Positions 10,959 to 24,654 of a stretch of DNA of 64,000 nt are shown here, one piece after another; position 1 is the first letter of the stretch; every line of letters begins with the position of its first letter. Origin of the DNA: Glossina fuscipes (lineage: Eukaryota; Arthropoda; Insecta; Diptera; Glossinidae); NCBI RefSeq assembly GCF_014805625.2, contig NW_023998433.1, positions 1,280,297-1,344,296 of the forward strand, read 5' to 3'. The notes below the pieces were generated by a model. The model saw only the letters and a list, made by a program, of their open reading frames with translations, did not search any database and had not been told where the DNA came from. The position numbers and the translations under genes are program-made.

Positions 10959-13900
10959 TACCCTTTAAAAACACTTTTATCGTCCAGTGTTAAGCTTTTT
11001 ATTGCCCTTTTTAATGAAAATTATTAAATGTAATCAAATTGTCTGCAAAGAAACAACAAACACACAATAAAGTATAAATTATTATAATGTAAACAGAAAG
11101 AATAACCAAATAAAAACAAATAGATTCAATAAATCAAGCCCGATAAAATGTAAAATTCCTTTTTTTTTTTTGTTTTGTACTGCAACAATACCTTTCGTTT
11201 TTATACAAGTGAAAAAGGTCATCTTAATTTACTGACGTGTTTTTCGTGTTCCCCATTAGGAAGGGGGATGGAAAAATCTAAGAAAATTGCTTCGACTCTA
11301 TGGAATAGTTATAGTGTAACGTATCATTATAATTTACTTTCAGAAACTAATTGGCGGCTAACGACACCGGATCATCCTACCATCAACATGAATACAAGAA
11401 AATCCACTCCTGCTGGCAAACACATTTGCTGACAAAGCCAAAATAAAATTTCGTGCACATGTTCTATAAAACCATTTTATACATGTAAGCACATAAATAT
11501 GTATGTTATAAATACAGATATTTTCGAAATAAATTGCCAAATTCATGCCAATATCATGTTATATCGATCTGAAATACGCGGAAAAAATTCATCGAAAGTA
11601 AGTCAATTGTTAGCTTTGAAATTAAAAAACCGATCGGTTTTCATGTAATAAGTTAAAGCTAACTTAACTGACAAGTATGATCTATTCCACTGAGCGTTGA
11701 ACATGATTGATTTTTATGTACATCATGCATTGTTTTTGATACGGGTCATATTAAGGCTGGATTTATGAATACGACTTCGAAAATTGGCCCTGATCTTCCT
11801 CACTTTTCGCCCGCAATGCAGAAAAACTAAAAGCATCCCGGAAAACACCCACAATTTTTTTCATATTTTCGTCAATAACTTTGGATCCAATGAAGACTTT
11901 TTGAAAAACTTGTTACGCGAATATTCGTTAGGATCAGCTTCGCATGCATATTTCCAATCGGCTTACCAACCAACACGTCCATAATTAACGATAAAATCCA
12001 GTCCACTGTACGTTAGAATAAATGGGAAATAAACTGAAAGTAAATGGAAATTAAACTTCCGTCGCATTAAAGAATATTTTTGCCCCGAGCGTGCAGGTTG
12101 TTCTGGCGAATATTTGAGTAGCAGATTATCAGAAACATATTCACAAGATCGGACGTTATAAACGAAAATTTTAAAAAAATTCCGGCATTTATGAATAGAT
12201 TATGGTCATTTTTCAAACTCATATCTGTAATCGATCAAGGAATATTCGTGCGACATTTCAGCTCCCCATCTTCATTTTTCCGACTATGATAATTCGGAAA
12301 ATTACCCGTGAAATTGGCGGGGTTTCGCAAAAATAGGTGTATGAGGTTACATTTACCACAAAACAGCAAAGCGGGCCTGTTTCAGAAAAAAAGCGTAGAA
12401 ATATATATTTGCCGCCTTATGTCACTGAAAACTAATATACAAAGTATAGATATCTAGATTTCAAACTGACAGTTGCCGTAAATCTACAGTTAAGTTTATA
12501 AGGCACAACAACACGAACAAAATAGTTTTTAGAATCAATTTAAGCCCGTCTGATTTCTGTCCAAGTAATTTGATAGCTAGATTGCAATTTTGTACACATT
12601 CTGCACTGATGCGCATTGATTTCGAGCTAAATTAATTAAACTGAACAATTATTATAAATGGTAAAAGTTACGTTATATAAGTTTTGGAAACATTTCCATG
12701 ACGAGTTTAATTTAAATTGTTATAAATTTAATAACATACTTTATGGGTCTTAAAGGTTTTTATCACACGTAGCACCGATCAAATTCAAAAAATAGAATAA
12801 CTTCTGAAATAAATTAGCCATTTCAGTGCACACAACATTCATCTCTCATTAACAAAAGTTAAAAGTTAAGATTTAGTGCATATACATGTACATCTTTTTA
12901 CACAGATCCATATTGAAGGCGGACAGTAGGCGCCCGAGGTCTGTCCAATACCTCTTTGTTAGTTACCCATAAAATTGTCCGGTAACCAAAGTCACCATTA
13001 TATTCCCCGGAGGGCCGTACTAATCAGTCAGGCAAGTAGGCATTGCTGATGAGAGGTGCATTGTCATACCAGGAGCAATCTTACTCTCCGTGAAGTCCTA
13101 CAACTTCATGACTTCTAGTCCTTTTAGACTTAAATGATGCTGTACAGTTTTGGGTGAGCTCGTACTTGTACGCAGCCGGAACCACATTTGCCTTCGAACC
13201 TGATACACGTCCCGGAAGGCCTGCCAGTAATCGTTGAAGACAATTAGAAATTATGAAAATGTAATTCGGATCGATATAATCAGTCTAGAAAAGCCAATTC
13301 AGACTTAAGCGGGTCTACTGATACTGAACCTTCTCATACTTTGCTTGCTTTAATTTCGTGTAATTTCTCACTTAATTCGACAATCGATCCACTGGCGACA
13401 TCGTTTAAGTGAATTAAAGAGATACAAACCAAATTGAAAAGAATTTAGAAGGTCGCGAAAGAACGTTTGCATTATAGTATGCGACCGGATAGAGATTACC
13501 TTGAAAGAAATGAAATAAAACATTTTACTTAATGACTCTTAGTGCGTTTGGAACACAATACTATCATGTATATCCTCTGGCAGTGTATAAAAGACCGGCT
13601 GACATAATGATGCGTTATTCTTATTTTCGGATTAAGAAGTCCTAAGTGGTAAATGGAACGGGAAGCAGCGTTACCATATTATTTGATAAGAAAAAAAAAA
13701 GAAAGGAAATCGACGCAAATGTTAACAAAAGGCATATGGTTTGAGAAGTCAAAATAAAGAAATCGACATAAATGGAAAAAAAATGTATGGAAAACTACGA
13801 GACAAAAATTTAATGTAAAAACAAATTAAATTTTTGATTGATTATTGAAATAAAGAACGAAGAAAATAAGTTTAAAAGAAGGAGGTTAGAGAGATGGACT

Positions 13901-16240
13901 TCACTGACACAGTTCCATAAAGCAAAAAATTGCTTGTTTTTCACACATTATAATATACCATCAAGTAAAATCAAAATTTCAAATTGAATAACGTAAAGAA
14001 AGCTTAAATGAATATAAAATAAACATAAAGTAGATAAATGAGGTTTTTTGGTCTTTGTATTATTTGTTTGCATACATATAAAATCCTATGATTTGCCAAT
14101 TCCCACAGTCTTGCGAAATGTCATCAGAGTTGACGTTCCATTCCGAAAAAATATATAAGGAATCATTTTGTCAACAATACGAAGAGAAAGCCGAAGTTTC
14201 GCGAAAGTGACGAACCAACTTATGAATATGTACATCACACAGTTTAAAGAATTCAATAAGCAACCTAAGCATCTAATTTATACTGTGTGCCGAAATTTAA
14301 GCGAAAATGCTTAACATATTATATTTTCATCAACAGTTTACATACAACATGCAGGCAAAGACATCTTTCAGAAAAAGATATTAGTTACAAAAATGTTTTG
14401 CATAGCAGAAGTCGATGTCAGACGACTATCAGGCGTAGATTTAACGATACAGATAAAATTTTGTGTTTTCTTTAGGCTGTGGCTACTCAGGATATATATA
14501 TGGCTCTTTCAATTAAATTCGCCGTATACATACGCTCATATATCGTTTAGCATTTACAAGGTGTTCATGTTTATGTCAAATTAACGCATCAAATAATGAT
14601 AACCCGGTCATAGTTTTCGAACCTTCACGCGCACACTTTTGCAAATCAATTTTATGGTAATAAGCGACAAACGACACAATGTGTTCTTATTGCTATTAAT
14701 AAAAGATCTAAAAAAAATCAAACACAAATTCTTCGAATATATGAATAAATCAAAACTCATTAATTAAGTTGTCTTAAATTGATTTAATTGCTGCCTTCCT
14801 CAAGCGTTTAGGCAAAGAATAGCGAATATTTTTATAAATGTGAAATTTAAATTTCATATTGCATATGTACTTGTAGTTATATCTTTGATTTTTACGGAAG
14901 AGGGGCTTGGCATTAAGTGTTAAAATCAACTCATATTAAATTAAATGAAAATATGCAATGAGCACAATAACACCAAAATTATAACAATATTATATTATTG
15001 TACTTGATTGTATGAGTTCCCCTAATTAAATGATTTTCTTATCTTACTCTCGAAAATGATGAAATCTAATGCCATGTACTTCAGTTTAATCGATATGGAA
15101 CAAATAATTGCTGACGATGCTTGCTTATTGGAAATTATTTATATTTTATCAGTGTTGTCAGCTTTTTGTACCCACTGACGCGAAACGAGAATACATTATG
15201 TTTAACCTTCCGTTTGCCACACGCGGAAACATGCATCCTGACCATTGTAAGATTTGTAATTAATTTACGCTTAGAAACTTCACATATATATTTTCAGTTG
15301 GTGTCCATATATCAACTTTAAAAGTGGATTTTATCCTATCTTTTGACTTGTTAAGAAACTCACACGATCACCAAAATGATAACAAACTTGTATTTTCACC
15401 CATAAAATTGCAAAGAGAAAAAGAAGTTTCAAAATATTTCTATTGGCAAGGAATAGCTTTTATCAGATATCAATCAAAGGTTTGGCGCATATATTAGTCA
15501 TCATATTCAACTAATCCCGGCGAACGCTGCTACAAAGTTGAGTACCCTGCAATTAACGTGAATATTTTGAATATTTCATATTTGCTTTGGATAGCGTAAG
15601 TATACGCTATCCGGTTAAAATCCGACATGTAATGTATAATAGTTCGAATTGATGTAAGTTTCTTTAAATCTATTTTAAAGAAAATAGAGCTATAATTAGA
15701 TTTTGAACTAAATTTTCCAAAAATTTTTGTTTTGTTGTGTTAAATACGAAGATCAATCGAAAAAAATAGTTGCTTCACGAAAATTGCCTGTTATATCCTG
15801 CATTATTTACAGTTAACTTTGTGCGGATGTTTGCAATACCCAGAAGGACTTCAGACAGATCCACTTTTTATTACCCAGGTTGTCTATCCATCCGTCGGTC
15901 TGTCTGTGTTGTTTTTTGTGTTTAACCTACAGGCCTCAATTTTTAAAATATTCTGATGAAATTCAGTGCGCTAACGTGTTTTAGCCCAATGATCGAATGG
16001 GTCAGATCAGACCAGTCATTCTACCACTTTTCATATAATTTTCCATTAGAAGGACGTTATATGCACTAACTGTAGGCTGACACAGGATACGCAATGGCGG
16101 GCTGTACCCTACTCTAGCGTTCTCCCTTGCTTTGTTTTTAAAAAATCTGAAAACATTTGGTTTATATTTTTTGAGATGTAGAGTTTCATATAAAAATATC
16201 CGCATATAAAAAAACTTTTCATTTTTTTGGAGGACACCTT
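10959..16240. other. Upstream of Gug start; 5' UTR/intron or intergenic
   Basis: No protein gene recognised. The stretch just 5' of the Gug ATG ends in TTTTTAAAG|GG, which could be a 3' splice site, so an upstream non-coding Gug exon is likely but was not located. A GC-richer island at 12905-13235 and a fragment of the dispersed repeat at about 15790-15990 (GTTTGCAATACCCAGAAGG and repeated GTC-TGT units) are present. Short ORFs here (for example 11175-11432, 14287-14584, 15121-15321) look random. Confidence 0.6.
12905..13235. other. GC-richer island of unknown nature
   Basis: About 330 bp of clearly higher GC than the flanks, for example CCCCGGAGGGCCGTAC and GTCCCGGAAGGCCTGCC. All six frames carry stops and nothing matches a family I know. 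It may be a fragment of a mobile element or an old regulatory or non-coding transcript region. Confidence 0.4.
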
Positions 16241-16254
16241 CTTATGAAGAGCAT

Positions 16255-16700
16255 AAAAAATGGGTTTGTTACTTATTATTCCTTTATTACAATACAGGCA
16301 CACCGATCGAAATTTCCAGGTATTACATATGCTATATACTGGAGCGCTCTTTGCTTACCAACGCCTTCACGGCAAAACATGGAGTATAAGCCCAAAAATG
16401 ATCTACGGATCTTATATCACCATAATCCCCCCCATTCTAACCAACGGAGCTATGGCCTATTGGCGTTAAGTGAAGCAAAAAACGGCGGCGATAACATTGA
16501 ACAAAAGCCAACGTTGCGCGTGTTTTGGCGTTACCTGGGCGATGAGAAACTTGCCCCTTGAACGCCCTAGAGACGCTGCTGGGCATCACACCTCTTCCGA
16601 TTGCTATAAAAAAAGGGGATTGCACGAGTGCACTTAGACTGTCGAATTTCGACAGATTAAAATCGGGTAATCTCAAGGGACGCTTAGAGGTATTGAAAAA
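16255..16700 (+). mobile_element. Non-LTR retrotransposon fragment (post-RT region)
   Basis: In one frame SPKMIYGSYITIIPPILTNG corresponds to the 'Y..ii.PIl.YGa..W' block after the reverse transcriptase domain. After a shift, AMRNLPLNALETLLGITPLP and SALRLSNFDRLKSG match the 'GA.RttPt.ALe.lLg..PL' block. No EN or RT core is present, so it is a truncated internal piece, frameshifted once near 16470. It joins the Tc1 debris downstream. Confidence 0.8.
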
Positions 16701-16903
16701 CTTTATGGACGAAAAATTTTGTCAAAATGCCGGACCTTTGCGCTGTAAAGCTAGTACTAGTACTATCCCAGCAGTTCAGGGTGACCATACCGCCGAGAAC
16801 GGGCTGGAGCCAGAAGGCTTTTTAACCCGGGGTGGAAAATGGCAAAACGGAGACGGGGGTTTGTTAGCAAACTTTTCAATATTTAAACAAGTAAAAGTTC
16901 AGC

Positions 16904-17800
16904 ATGGGCAAAGAAAAATGGTGCACAGAAGCGCAGCGTCAGGTTATTCAGCGAAAAACGTCGCACAATGTTCTAGATTTAGAAAAACAACCCGTAATGA
17001 GGACTCTTTAATTTATAAAGCGCCTGTATGTGACCCATTTAAAAGTTCAACGATGATTCAAAGATATGTTTCGACAAAATGTGGCATTGAAGTCTCCTCC
17101 ACAAAGATAAGAAGAGGATTTAATGAAAAGAATTTGTGTGGACGCATTATGCAACATAAGCCACGTGTATGGAAGATGAATTTGCAGTTCCGAATTTTAT
17201 TTGGCCATTAGCATTTATATAAACCCAGCACCTTTTGGAAAAATATTCTTTGGAGTGACGAATCGAGGTTATATCAGTTCAAACCAGACGGTAAGCGATA
17301 TTTACGTGCTTCGTCCAAATATGCAGCACGCAGTGATGGGTTAGCCAGCATTTTCTGGGCACGGTGTTGGTCACAAACATAAAATTGATGCACTAATGAA
17401 TCAATATATTTGTAAAAATCTACTTGTAGACACAATGATACCATATGCAGAGAAAAACATGTCACTCAGTGGCGTTTTGTGCATGACAACGATCCAAAAC
17501 GTACTTCACACATAATGAAGTGTTGCTTGAAACAGAACAGGATAGATTTCTTGAAATGGCGAGCTCAATCACCAGATCTCACTCCTATCGAGAAAAAAAA
17601 TCTGTGCGATTTGTGGACGGAAATCCAAAAGGCCTGCTACGCCATTTCATTGATGCGTTATATGTCTCTGGTAAACAGTATGCCCAGAAGATGAGCAGAT
17701 GAGCAGATGAGCAGCTGTTATTAAAAACAAAGGGTATCCAGCAAAATGTTAAATGTTTAGTTTATAAAGTTGTTATTTTTTTAGGTTTTTAATTGTGCTT
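16904..17800 (+). mobile_element. Decayed Tc1/Bari-like transposon
   Basis: An ATG at 16904 opens MGKEKWCTEAQRQVIQ, a typical Tc1 N terminus. After frameshifts come the HTH (SSTKIRRGFNEKNLCGRI), FWKNILWSDESR near 17235-17265 (first catalytic Asp), CKNLLVDTMIPYAEKNM, then HDNDPKRTSHIMK (second Asp) and WRAQSPDLTPIE (third acidic residue) at 17479-17600. The three acidic positions can be read but lie in different frames with stops, so the element is dead. Downstream, TCCAGACTTTTTT (about 17805) resembles a Tc1 inverted-repeat end. Confidence 0.85.
17691..17718 (+). repeat. Short GATGAGCA tandem repeat
   Basis: Three near-perfect units of AGATGAGC follow the last transposase codons of the Tc1 remnant. 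It is a small local duplication. Confidence 0.8.
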
Positions 17801-18310
17801 ATGTCCAGACTTTTTTCCGTGTTAATTGCCCTATATGAAGAAGGAACCTCCAAGTGCATCAATACAAGCAAAGAAAAGTAATTTTGCCTAAACTTCAGAT
17901 CATACATAACTTGGAAAAAAAGAACACCGACTAAAAAATAAAAACCTAAACAAATATTCGCGTTATAAAGACACATGTACTAAATGTGCTAAATTCAGAT
18001 CCACTGTATATTCTATATAAACGTCATCTACTCTAAGGAAAGTTTCGTTCCAGGTATATGCCAAAGCAGCTGGTTGAATGTTATTTTAAAACAAGCATGT
18101 AACAAAAGCTGTTTTCTTTGTAGGTTCATTTAATGACACGCTTCTTCTGGTTACGGAATTTTTGAAATACGAATACATACGAATGAATAGTAAGAATCGA
18201 AACCTTATACACTTTTTATTTTTTAAGAAAACAATTGTTTATAGATAGCAAATGGTAATACCCCATACATGTATACACCAAAAAAATAGTGTCAGTTTTC
18301 CACATTCATA

Positions 18311-18560
18311 TTTAAACAAGTAAAAGTTCAGCGTGACCGAATATTTTATACCCCAACACCGTTTATGTAAAATATCAATCGTCTACATTTTATAATGTTG
18401 GATGAGCGAGTGACTGATTTTTTCAATTTTTGCAAAATACATGTGAAAATGCTTATAGTGTGCCTAATTTGAGGACTCAAAGAGCGCAAAGGTGTTCTGA
18501 ATTTATATTGCACTGAATGCAATTCATACATTGACTTGGAATGCTTCTTTGAGTGCAAGA
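18311..18560 (-). repeat. Dispersed hairpin-repeat family, end fragment
   Basis: Starts with ACAAGTAAAAGTTCAGCG and TGACCGAATATTTTATACCCC, the ACAAGT...CCGAATtTTATACCC terminus seen at 38191 and 48481, and continues with GAGCGAGTGACTGATTTTTTC. Truncated before the distal end. Confidence 0.65.
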
Positions 18561-19079
18561 GCATTTTCGTCAAATTGTCCAGGTCACTTACATGGCGACC
18601 CTACTAACAGCTGTATTGGAAAAAACCACTTACTGGATCATTCAAAATCGCTTCTTTTCATAATCGTGTTTTTATATCATTTTTGCCTATTTCAGAATGC
18701 GCTGAAATCAGTACGCGAAAAAGATACTCGCAAGAAGTATTATGTCGTAGAAAGAAAGGAGATAAATTGGACATTTTTTTAATTGAAATGCTATACTCCA
18801 AATATTTATAAAAGGAATGGAAGATTAGAATGCAAGGGTCTGTCAAACAGCCATGATCGCGGTGACATGTTGATCACGTTACAATGTAATTTACAAGACG
18901 AACTTTTGTCTCTTATCGATAGTTAATTTTTCATCTCTATGTAAACATTTGCTGTGATCCTATGCAAAGTGTTTACATACCATTTTCACGTATAATATAA
19001 CTCTTATAGGTATTGGTACTTGATTTTATAAACTGCTTTCATCCACTTATGTTAATAGGGTTATTTGCTTTTTTTTAAT

Positions 19080-19862
19080 TTTTATACCCATCAGCGAAAC
19101 ATGAGGGGTATATTCATTTTGTCAAAACGTTTGCAACGCCCAGAAGGAAGCATCAGAGAGACCGCAAAGTACATATATTCTTGATCAGCATCAAAGCCTA
19201 AATCGATTTAAGCATATACGTCCGTCCCTTGAAATTGGTTGAAGGACACGCCCACAGCACCGTAAACTGAGAATACCCCTATTTTTCAAAAGGAATAAAA
19301 AATTATGTTTTTGCTTATTACTCACAGGCTATAGCAATTAAAGGTACACAAATTCGAACGCGTATTCTATAGCATTTGTGCACAAGAACGGAAATAATTG
19401 AACATACCTATCCGTTATTATAGTGTATCAAAGTTTAACTATTTTTTCAATACCTTTGTCACGCGCAGAAATAAGCTGCGAAAACTCCACAAAGTTTGCA
19501 AATTCTTGGCCGGTTTTAAATCTTGACCGCCCCTAAACATGTTCGTCTGTTCGTCTGTCCATCGGTCTGCGCAACTTTGTAAAATTTGTGGTAAACATTC
19601 TCCCGTTAGCGAAAATGAAGATATCGCCTAAAAATTGGCAAAAGAATTTGGAATTGGCTTAAACTTTCTCAAGGACACGCCTACAACGCCCACATGCCTC
19701 TACGGCAGAAACTTTTATTTTGGAAATAGAAGAAATCAATTTTCACTTCGTATGACAGAGCATGAGAATTTTGTTGCTTTACTTCTTTTGCTTTTTTGGG
19801 GGGTAAAGGATAATAGGTATAAAAGATTCTGTCCCCCCCGTATTTAATTTTTTTACTTGTTT
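19080..19862 (+). repeat. Dispersed hairpin-repeat family, near full-length copy
   Basis: Starts TTTTATACCCATCAGCG, with GAGGGGTATATTCATTTTGT then GCAACGCCCAGAAGGAAGC, TTCTTGATCAGCATC, CGATTTAAGCATAT and GTCCGTC repeats. It ends GGTATAAAAGATTCTG...TTTTTTTACTTGT. The same order occurs at 49536-50585 and, reversed, at 38191-39052 and 48481-49060. No coding frame. The terminal ACTTGT matches the ACAAGT start of the reversed copies. Confidence 0.8.
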
Positions 19863-22800
19863 TATTTGATTTCCATAAATGCAAACATTATTAACCTACA
19901 GATCGATATCTGTTGCAAGTACAAGAGTTAATCGTGGAAATACATTGATATTTTTCAACTGTTTTTTGCCTGCGTAAGCTTTCTAAAGTATTTCAAGCTA
20001 ATCACGTACACTATTTTAATCTTGGATTTTTAATTAGGATCAAAAAGACTTGTTTTCTTTAGATTGTCTCTAAAATATACCTATACGATATTGAAGAAAT
20101 GATGTTAATGAAAACTCGATGTACTTGTGAGTGATGCACACCAAAGTCCGCTCTATAGCCAACCGATGGTTATAGTCTCGCTTTATAGTTTGTAAATTAA
20201 GTTTACATTTCAAATTCAATCATTGTCACCCTGATAAATTTATTTTGTCTAAAAATTGTTTTCTTCTGTGTGCATGCATATATATATATCTAAATATTAC
20301 AAATACAATGCAATCACTTACATATAATCATTAAAACATTTTTTTCTTTTAATGTTATTAGTTTGTAAATCTTATTAAACTAATTGTTTATATTGCTTCT
20401 TAATACACAATCTCTTTTCATAATAATTTTTTCCTTTTCCTTGTTTAAAGAGATTAATTACAACAAATTTTTAATGAGTTTATTGCATGGGCAACCAATT
20501 GAAGGCTGTTAAATTTATTGTCTCAGTTGTAGTAGTGACTGCAAATTTGGATTAAATTACACCAAGAGTATTTTCAGAGCACCGAAGTAAATTTGCATCC
20601 TCAAAATTCTTTTCAACTTCTTAGCTTTTGTGCCAATCTTTCAACTCCACGACAGTCACTTTTAAATGTGACCTTAAAAATTGCGGTAAGAAACAAACTA
20701 TAATGTTTTATCTTAACCTTTGTGAGTTTTGAGCACTGCAATAGCAGTCTACAGATGTATAAATATAGAAGTCAATCTGGAATATAGTAGTAATGGCACG
20801 CGATACCTCAATGGCGCAATGGCGCAATGGCGGAGTTATCACACACTGATTTTTCAGTGGTGAGCACAATAAATGCGTGTAAATGCTGCTATTTAAGTAA
20901 ATCAGGATTAAAGAAAATTAATTATATTCGAATTAAAATCAATTTAAAACATATTATGAAAAATTCGTCCAGATAAGCAGCTACGCAACTGTGAACGTAG
21001 TACCCAAAAATATCTTTAGAATATGTCACGCATCAAATTGTAAATATTTTCAATAATCCCAAATTATTCACATAACTTTCCCCATTGCAAAGACTAAGCG
21101 AAAATATTTAACTAAGAAAAAAAACCGAAAGAAGAAGAAAGAAGAAGAAACATAAATAATGATGAAAATATTGCCCTTTTTGTTTATTTGTTCAGTTAGT
21201 TTTTTTCTTTTCGTTTAAACCAATTCAAAGAAGGAAACGCGATAAAGCGGGAACGAGAAAAGAACCCGTAATTAATTAAAGAACAATTTAATTCACTAAA
21301 CTAAACAACAGTTAACCATAACAAAGCAGATAAAAATGCAACAAAACAAAGAAAAAAAAAAAGTTAAAAGACTCTAAATGATTCTAAGTGATGAAGGTGT
21401 ACGGGCAGACAAATAGAGTGAGGGGCAAAGAAACAGAACGCGAAAAACAAAAAAGGAAAGCAGATACCACGAACTCTAAACGCCGCTCAGCTGACTTGAA
21501 CACATTTTTTGTGAACTATGTATAGGTCGATCAGGAAAATTGTATACTTTAAATTCGTTAAAATGTGAAATTTTGCCTACAGTATGATTTTGTTTCTTTT
21601 TTACCTAAATTTGATCAATTTTGAGATTTCAATCTTCTACTTTATGGTGTTCCCGCTGCGACCTTTTACGTTGCACAAACCACAAACCACACGTTTGTTC
21701 TACGGTACAGCGTATAAACTTTGAAAGTTTTGTGTTTGTACGATAAGTGATTCTCAAAAATAGAGTCATTTCCCTTCAAAAAACGTTCGGGCTTTTGACT
21801 TGTCCGTTGAAAAAATGTGTGTACGAACAAGCACATGAAATGAGTTATAGCTTAAAGAATAATCCAAAAACTTACCATATATATTAGAGGAAGGAAGAAA
21901 AGAAGTTCTGCTTTCAATTTAATGATCTGTTTGTTATAGTTGCTACAGTGTGGCTTTTTAAGAAAATTCTCCTTTGGCCTGAGAAACACCTAGGAGATAG
22001 AATCAGTTTAAAAAATTATACTATATAATTCTCCAATGTCTAATAGCAATTCGTTAACAGTAACCACTACTCGGCGAAAGCGATTAGCGAACATACATTG
22101 TATAATTTAAGCAATCAGTCAGTCTTTTGTGTAAGCATTTTATATTCCGTAGAACATAGTGTGCAGTCAATTAAATGAATGTTTGTTAAAATACAATCAA
22201 TAAATTACAATACATTCAAAAATTCCTGCATTGATCCGTTAAATTCGTGAAAGCAACTATTCGATGATAGTAATTCTTTTAATTCTAAGTATATTTTGAA
22301 AATTTTAATCAAGGCAATTTTGAGAAACTGTATACCAAATCCTTCATAAAATTAACTATATTATTTAAAACCATTTTTTATAAGGTACTCATTAAATTAT
22401 TGATTGCTTACTGTCGCTTACAATGAAGTGCACGTTCATGTTCCTTTTATCTTCAAATAAGGGAGAAGACAAAGTATGAAATTGCTCTATTTAAACCTAC
22501 GCCCAAGTTTTTTGGGAATGTTTTTACATACGAAATAAAAATATTATACCCTTACTAAAAAATTAAAATGCAAAACATTTTCATTACATCTCATTCATAA
22601 CCATTCGATTAGATGAGTGCAGCGTGTGACATATGTCCGAAAGTGGCAGAATCCTCTCTTATGTGCATATAAACGAATCAATAAAGGAGGATGGATCAGA
22701 GGGTAGGTATTGCCATCGTTAATTTTTGTCTTCTTGGTTATGGTGGTGGCGATTTAGAGTAGCTGTGTTTTGATGCGCTGCGGTTTTATAGCCGACAAAT

Positions 22801-24654
22801 CAATTACTTAAGCAGGATTTTTTCATTTAATATCATGTTCCTTTCTTCTTTACATTTTTTTTTTACTTTTTTATTCAAGTATACTTTCCTTCTACTCTCG
22901 AATTTAGCTATGCAAAGTGCGCAGTAAGACTTTATGAATTGTTAATTCCCCACTCTATGATTGCAAGTCCTGTATTATCAGTGAGCCTAGTGAGCGACAT
23001 TGTTCATAAGAACTATAAAGTCAATTTGTCTGTTTTTGGTTTATGATTCGTCCTACACAAAGTTCATCTTCATTTTAAACTAAGTGTACCTACCCACCAC
23101 AAACGTATTTACTATCAACTAACTAGCTAAACAACGGGCCGAACGTTCGACAAACAACACGTATTCATAAGTGTATTTCATACACACATTACCTTTCATG
23201 CATAAGTGCCTCTGTGTGCGTGTAGTTGTATGCAGTTAGGTACACACGCGTAGGTATATGTGCGTGATTTTAAGCGCTTCTATCTCTAATTATCTGATCT
23301 GTTTAGTTGACTTCACCACATAACTCAATTCTAAGAAAGCTCTTTTTTAAGAAATTATGTTGATATTTAATAATACATACTATTTTTTTACTTAATTTGT
23401 AAGCACGTTTCTCTGGTATTTATATTCAAAAAATTTTACATTTTTGACCTCTTCAGATTTTCTTCTGCATTTATTACATACACTTTTTTCGTGTTACTCA
23501 CTCACACAGTTTTTCTATTCGCACTTAAAAATTTCCAATGACTTACGAATTTATAATAAATCTACGATATTTATTATTATTTTACAAGCACTTGTTTTTA
23601 GTGATTTTAATTTGTGTTTTATGAATTTTTATATGAATTAAACACTAAGTTTTCATTTCTAAACAATGAATTCAGTTTTCTTCGTACACCAACTGGCAAC
23701 CATTTTGTATTTAGTTGGCCATTATCATCATAGTTGTAAAAATTTGTTAATTATATGATACTATATGAATGCAGCCATTAAACAACTCTCATTCGTTTGA
23801 TATGTAAAGAGTTCTAAAAAGTGTACAACTTACATAAATCGTTTTAAATATACGCATTGAGCAACGTTAAATCTTTTTCGTTAATTATTTTACAAATATT
23901 TCAGTTTTTTGAATTTATTTTTCATAATGACATTTAATTACAAATTTACAAACCGTACATGATTTTTCTAATATTAGTGCATTTAACCTTAATTCCTAAT
24001 AATAAGAGAACTCGTCGAATTATAGTCATTTTAAACACTGGCAACCCTAATTCAACAAATCAAATTAGTTATTGAAATATATTAATTTTGGTTGCTTTAC
24101 TATTTGTCAGTTGCGCTAAGTTTTCAAAATTTTGCAATTTATAAAATTCTAAGCAAATACAACACAAGTGAACATTTTTGAAGTGATTGGCAAAATATAA
24201 TTCGCTTTCTGTTGCCTCACCAATAACCGTAACTTTTTTACATCAATATAATGACAATGCCCATACATTACAAAGATCACAAAAGCTATAAAAAACAAGC
24301 GATAAAAAAGTGTTGAAGATAAAAAAAAGTGTAAACAAAAAGTGGAGTAACTTTATGTAGTCGGCTTGCCATATTTAATTCTTACCCAGTTTGGGAAGCA
24401 GTCAATTAGTAGAAAAATCATAATATTCTTTAATTGCTGTTATCAGATTGATCTGCTTCGAAAAACGTTCCTTTCGAAAATTACTTCGGCAATTTTGGCG
24501 CGGATGCTGTGGTTGTCTTTTTTAATTTGATTAACACACCTACAAGAAAAACTAACTAATCAATTTTCAAACCTTATTTAAACAATAAGTGAACTTACAC
24601 ATAAGCTAAACACCGTTTTGGCAAATATTTTCACTTTTTCATTATATTGAAGAA
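19863..24654. other. Non-coding, no recognised gene
   Basis: AT-rich sequence with small repeats only: a GAA-rich microsatellite at about 21126-21150 and three CAATGGCG units at about 20812-20836. The last few hundred bases must include the promoter and 5' UTR of the C20orf27 homologue starting at 24655; two ACTGGCAACC boxes (about 23690 and 24040) lie in it, but no TATA box was identified. A Gug upstream exon could also lie here. Confidence 0.6.

Noticed and set aside
16558..17211. 217-codon ORF as a new gene
   Set aside because: It is a fusion by chance of a non-LTR fragment and a Tc1 remnant; both parts match transposon proteins.
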